Shown here: piece after piece, positions 3,809 to 6,739 of the stretch
Layout of the letters: every line of letters begins with the position of its first letter
Position numbering within the stretch: position 1 is the first letter of the stretch
Source of the DNA: CAYUIS01 sp964444825
GTDB taxonomy: Bacteria > Chloroflexota > Anaerolineae > B4-G1
DNA: 6,739 nucleotides
NCBI GenBank assembly: GCA_964444825.1
Contig: CAYUIS010000199.1
Coordinates: forward strand, 1-6,739
Direction: 5' to 3'
Translations under genes and position numbers: made by a program
The notes under the pieces: model-generated
The model's input: only the letters and a program-made list of their open reading frames with translations
The model's database searches: none
Told to the model about the DNA's origin: nothing

Positions 3809-6739
3809 CTATGCTGGCGTGGTGATCCCGAATACCTCAGAGGTCACGACGGTCGTTTCTTCCTCGACTTGCTCAGCCTCATCCGTTTCATCCGCTGCCT
3901 TTTCCTGATCATCCAGGCCAGGAACCACCAGTGAGATGCCCTCAAAACTGTCGATCGGGCCATCGGAGTAGGGATTGTCACCCCGGTATCCCGTGCCAGT
4001 CGGCACCAGCTTGCCAATGATGACATTCTCCTTCAACCCCAGGAGTGGGTCTTCCTTCCCCTCGATCGCTGCCCCGGAGAGTACCCTGATCGTGTGCTGG
4101 AAGGACGCAGCGGAGAGGAAACTATCTGTGCTCAGGGCTGCCTTGGTGATCCCCAATAATATCGGCCAACTCCTGCCAGGCCGTCCACCTTCCTCAATCA
4201 CCTTCAGGTTGACATCATCAAGTGCCAGCCGCTCCATAAGCTCGCCCGGCAAAAGATCGGTGTCACCCGAATCGGCGATTTGCACCTTGCCCAACATCTT
4301 TCTAAAGATAACCTCAAAGTGCTTGTCATTGATATTCACGCCCTGCGAGCGGTAGACGTTCTGTACCTCCTCGAGCATATACCGCTCGACGGCCTCACGA
4401 CCCAAAACCCGAAGGATATCGTGGGGGTTTAGCACACCCTCGATCAGTTGTATGCCAGGCTCGACTGGCTGTCCCTCGTTCACCAGCAGCCGACCGGTCA
4501 ACGGCACCTCATACTCCCGTTCGTCGCGCCTCTCGTGTACCACGATGACCAGCCGGTCATCAACGACCACACGTCCGGATTTCTCAGCATCGATCGTTTT
4601 CTCATCGCGCCAGGAAGCCAGTGGATCGCCTGCCCGTACCTCATCACCGTCCTCCACGAGGATCCTCCAGCCACCCCGCTTGATCTCGTATTCAAACCGC
4701 TCGACCTCGCTATCCACGATAACGATCTTGCGCTGTCCGTCGACCCGCACGATGTGAACAACACCGCCGAGCTCTGAGATAGGAGCCTCGCCCTTCGGCA
4801 TCTTGCGAGCCTCGAATAACTCTTCGACGCGCGGGAGACCGACGGTGATGTCGCCACCGGATGCCACACCTCCTGTGTGGAACGTTCGCAAGGTTAGCTG
4901 GGTACCCGGCTCACCAATGGACTGGGCTGCCATGATGCCGACCGCGGATCCAATTGCCACCATCCTACCCCGGGCAAGGTCACGCCCGTAGCACATCGCA
5001 CATATACCCTGACGGAGTTGGCAAGTCAACGGAGAGCGGACCATGACGTCCTCAACGTTGGCTTCCTCGATGGCAACTGCCGCACCCTCGTCGATCTCCC
5101 CATTGCGCTCGACCAACACCTCGCCAGTCTCGGGATGAACGATGGGAGCGGCCGCTATCCGACCCAGCAAGCGTTCCGACATGTTCTGTCCGCCCACTTT
5201 TTCCTTTGCGTGAATCCACGTTCCCCCTCTGGTACCACAGTCGTGAGCATTGATGATGAGATCCTGCGCCACGTCAACCAGGCGGCGGGTCAGATATCCC
5301 GCGTCGGCCGTGCGCAGCGCAGTATCAGCCAAACCCTTGCGCGAGCCGTGGGTACTGATAAAGTACTCCAGTGCCGTGAGGCCCTCGCGCAGGTTACTGC
5401 GGATGGGCAAAGGGATAATGCGGCCCGACGGATCGGCCATCAGGCCTCGCATACCGGCCAACTGGGCAATAGGTCCAAACCCACCCTTGGACGCACCTGA
5501 CTTGGCCATAATGGATACCGGGCTTGTGGGAACCAAGGCAGCCGACACCGCCTCGGCGACCTGCTCACGGGCACGCGACCACAATTCGATGGTCCGGGTA
5601 TATTGCTCGTCCTCCGTCAGCAATCCGCGCCGATACTGTCGGTCTACTTCGGCGACCACCTTTTCCGTCTCCTCAAGGATATCGGCCTTGGCGGCTGGGA
5701 TGACCATATCGGAGATCGCGATGGTAGCACCGGAACGGGTGGCATACTTGAATCCAATGTCCTTTATACGATCTACAAGAGCGGTGGTCACCTCCCCCCC
5801 CATGCGGCGATAGCATACCCCAACCAGTTCCTGAAGCGCCCCCTTGTCCATCGCCTGGTCGATGAACCGCATTTCATCGGGCAAAATGCGGTTGAACAGG
5901 CATCGCCCCACGGTGGTTTCTACAGGCTTTGATGGAGGAGGCTGATTATCGTATATCTGAGCCACAATGATTGGTGCATGCAGGTCCACCTGTCGCAGGG
6001 AGTAGACCAGCTCTACCTCGTCTAGGTCGACGAACGGCCGCCGCTGTTCGCCCGTCCGGTTCGGATCCTCCATCGTAAGGTAGTAGGCACCCAAGCACAT
6101 ATCCTTGGCAGGGCCGACGATGGGGTCACCGGAACTAGGTTTAAGCAGATTCTTGCTCGCCAGCATCAGCGTGCGGGCCTCTTCCACGGCCTTTAGCGAA
6201 AGCGGAACGTGGACAGCCATCTGATCGCCGTCAAAGTCGGCATTAAATGCGGAACAGGACAATGGATGGAGGTGGATGGCTTTGCCCTCGACAAGCACCG
6301 GCTCAAAGGCCTGAATACCCAGGCGGTGTAGCGTGGGAGCACGGTTGAGCAGCACCGGGCGATCCTGAATGACCTCCTCCAACACTTCCCAGACCTCGGG
6401 CCGCTTGCGCTCGATGATACGCCTGGCAGCCCTGACGTTGCTGGCATAGTTGTACTCGACCAATTTGCTGATGACGAAAGGACGGTAGAGCTCCAACGCC
6501 ATCTCTTTCGGCAGACCGCACTGATGCAGCTTTAGTTTGGGGCCGATGACGATGACAGAGCGCCCAGAATAGTCCACGCGCTTCCCCAGGAGGTTGCGGC
6601 GGAAGCGGCCTTTCTTGCCCTTTAGCATATCGCTGAGGGACTTTAGCTCACGCCGACCGCGGCGTGAGAGCGCCTTGCCCCGCTGGCTGTTGTCAATCAG
6701 GCTGTCCACAGCTTCCTGGAGCATGCGCTTCTCGTTGCG
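3809..6739 (-). CDS. rpoC: RpoC, RNA polymerase beta' subunit, C-terminal part (5' cut by window edge)
   Basis: This is the catalytic largest subunit of RNA polymerase. The 976 codons present run to the right edge and begin RNEKRMLQEAVD, near residue 300 of E. coli RpoC; the N-terminal zinc finger and clamp start are outside. Residue numbers below count from the Met at 6724. Seen: NLLGKRVDYSGRSV at 44-57, the active-site NADFDGDQMA at 161-170 with Mg-binding D163, D165 and D167, the bridge-helix region REGLTALEYFISTHGSRKG at 446-464, and the second zinc site C496, C568, C575, C578. The trigger loop GEPGTQLTLRTFHTGG is at 604-619. It has no SI3-type insertion, unlike E. coli. Further family segments are VGLPRVEELFEAR and, near the end, SFLSAASFQHTIRVL. 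Residues 936-957 form an acidic tail rich in Asp and Glu. The stop is TAG at 3811-3809. rpoB would be expected beyond the right edge. No rpsL or rpsG follows. Confidence 0.98.
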   Translation of the reverse strand, partial: RNEKRMLQEAVDSLIDNSQRGKALSRRGRRELKSLSDMLKGKKGRFRRNLLGKRVDYSGRSVIVIGPKLKLHQCGLPKEMALELYRPFVISKLVEYNYASNVRAARRIIERKRPEVWEVLEEVIQDRPVLLNRAPTLHRLGIQAFEPVLVEGKAIHLHPLSCSAFNADFDGDQMAVHVPLSLKAVEEARTLMLASKNLLKPSSGDPIVGPAKDMCLGAYYLTMEDPNRTGEQRRPFVDLDEVELVYSLRQVDLHAPIIVAQIYDNQPPPSKPVETTVGRCLFNRILPDEMRFIDQAMDKGALQELVGVCYRRMGGEVTTALVDRIKDIGFKYATRSGATIAISDMVIPAAKADILEETEKVVAEVDRQYRRGLLTEDEQYTRTIELWSRAREQVAEAVSAALVPTSPVSIMAKSGASKGGFGPIAQLAGMRGLMADPSGRIIPLPIRSNLREGLTALEYFISTHGSRKGLADTALRTADAGYLTRRLVDVAQDLIINAHDCGTRGGTWIHAKEKVGGQNMSERLLGRIAAAPIVHPETGEVLVERNGEIDEGAAVAIEEANVEDVMVRSPLTCQLRQGICAMCYGRDLARGRMVAIGSAVGIMAAQSIGEPGTQLTLRTFHTGGVASGGDITVGLPRVEELFEARKMPKGEAPISELGGVVHIVRVDGQRKIVIVDSEVERFEYEIKRGGWRILVEDGDEVRAGDPLASWRDEKTIDAEKSGRVVVDDRLVIVVHERRDEREYEVPLTGRLLVNEGQPVEPGIQLIEGVLNPHDILRVLGREAVERYMLEEVQNVYRSQGVNINDKHFEVIFRKMLGKVQIADSGDTDLLPGELMERLALDDVNLKVIEEGGRPGRSWPILLGITKAALSTDSFLSAASFQHTIRVLSGAAIEGKEDPLLGLKENVIIGKLVPTGTGYRGDNPYSDGPIDSFEGISLVVPGLDDQEKAADETDEAEQVEEETTVVTSEVFGITTPA

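Noticed and set aside
5018..5813. Long plus-strand open frames (160 and 187 codons) opposite rpoC
   Set aside because: They are antisense to a highly conserved RpoC region; their composition reflects the complementary codons of rpoC and no protein family is visible.

Overview
The window is part of a bacterial chromosome with about 57% G+C by eye. It holds a conserved housekeeping region on the minus strand, with a mobile element attached at its left end. The RpoC and MtnA sequences look most like those of Chloroflexota or another deep-branching, Gram-positive-like lineage: the trigger loop has no large insertion, and RpoC carries signatures such as GGFGPI and RVEELFEAR. The phylum call is an inference from remembered family patterns, not from a search.

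From left to right: positions 1-1744 are the right part of an IS200/IS605-family insertion sequence on the plus strand. It contains the 3' end of tnpA (Y1 HUH single-strand transposase), then a full-length tnpB (RNA-guided RuvC nuclease) whose ATG directly follows the tnpA stop. The last ~80 codons of tnpB are packed with RNA-like hairpins and end in the element's right-end hairpin. This is the expected place of the omega RNA (reRNA) that guides TnpB. The left end of the element lies outside the window.

The element sits at the extreme 3' end of an RfbF-like sugar-1-phosphate cytidylyltransferase gene (2588 to 1665, minus). The native reading frame is intact up to the conserved C-terminal APWKVW. 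It then runs into the element and takes its stop codon from inside antisense tnpB, giving a foreign tail of about 25 residues. The rfbF-like gene overlaps the end of mtnA (methylthioribose-1-phosphate isomerase, methionine salvage) by 17 bp. It starts at TTG with a strong Shine-Dalgarno sequence, so the two form one translationally coupled unit. That unit has a clear promoter (TTGACA, 17 bp, TACCAT) just upstream of mtnA.

Upstream of that promoter are two abutting hairpins, which probably mark the end of the rpoC transcript. The right 2.9 kb is the C-terminal two thirds of rpoC (RNA polymerase beta'), cut by the right edge of the window. No stretch longer than 184 bp lacks a gene. No tRNA, rRNA, CRISPR array or origin was seen.

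The most notable features are the dual protein/RNA coding of the tnpB tail, the element's predicted guide directed at the conserved 3' end of the gene it occupies, and an imperfect internal repeat in the nucleotide-binding region of the RfbF-like enzyme.
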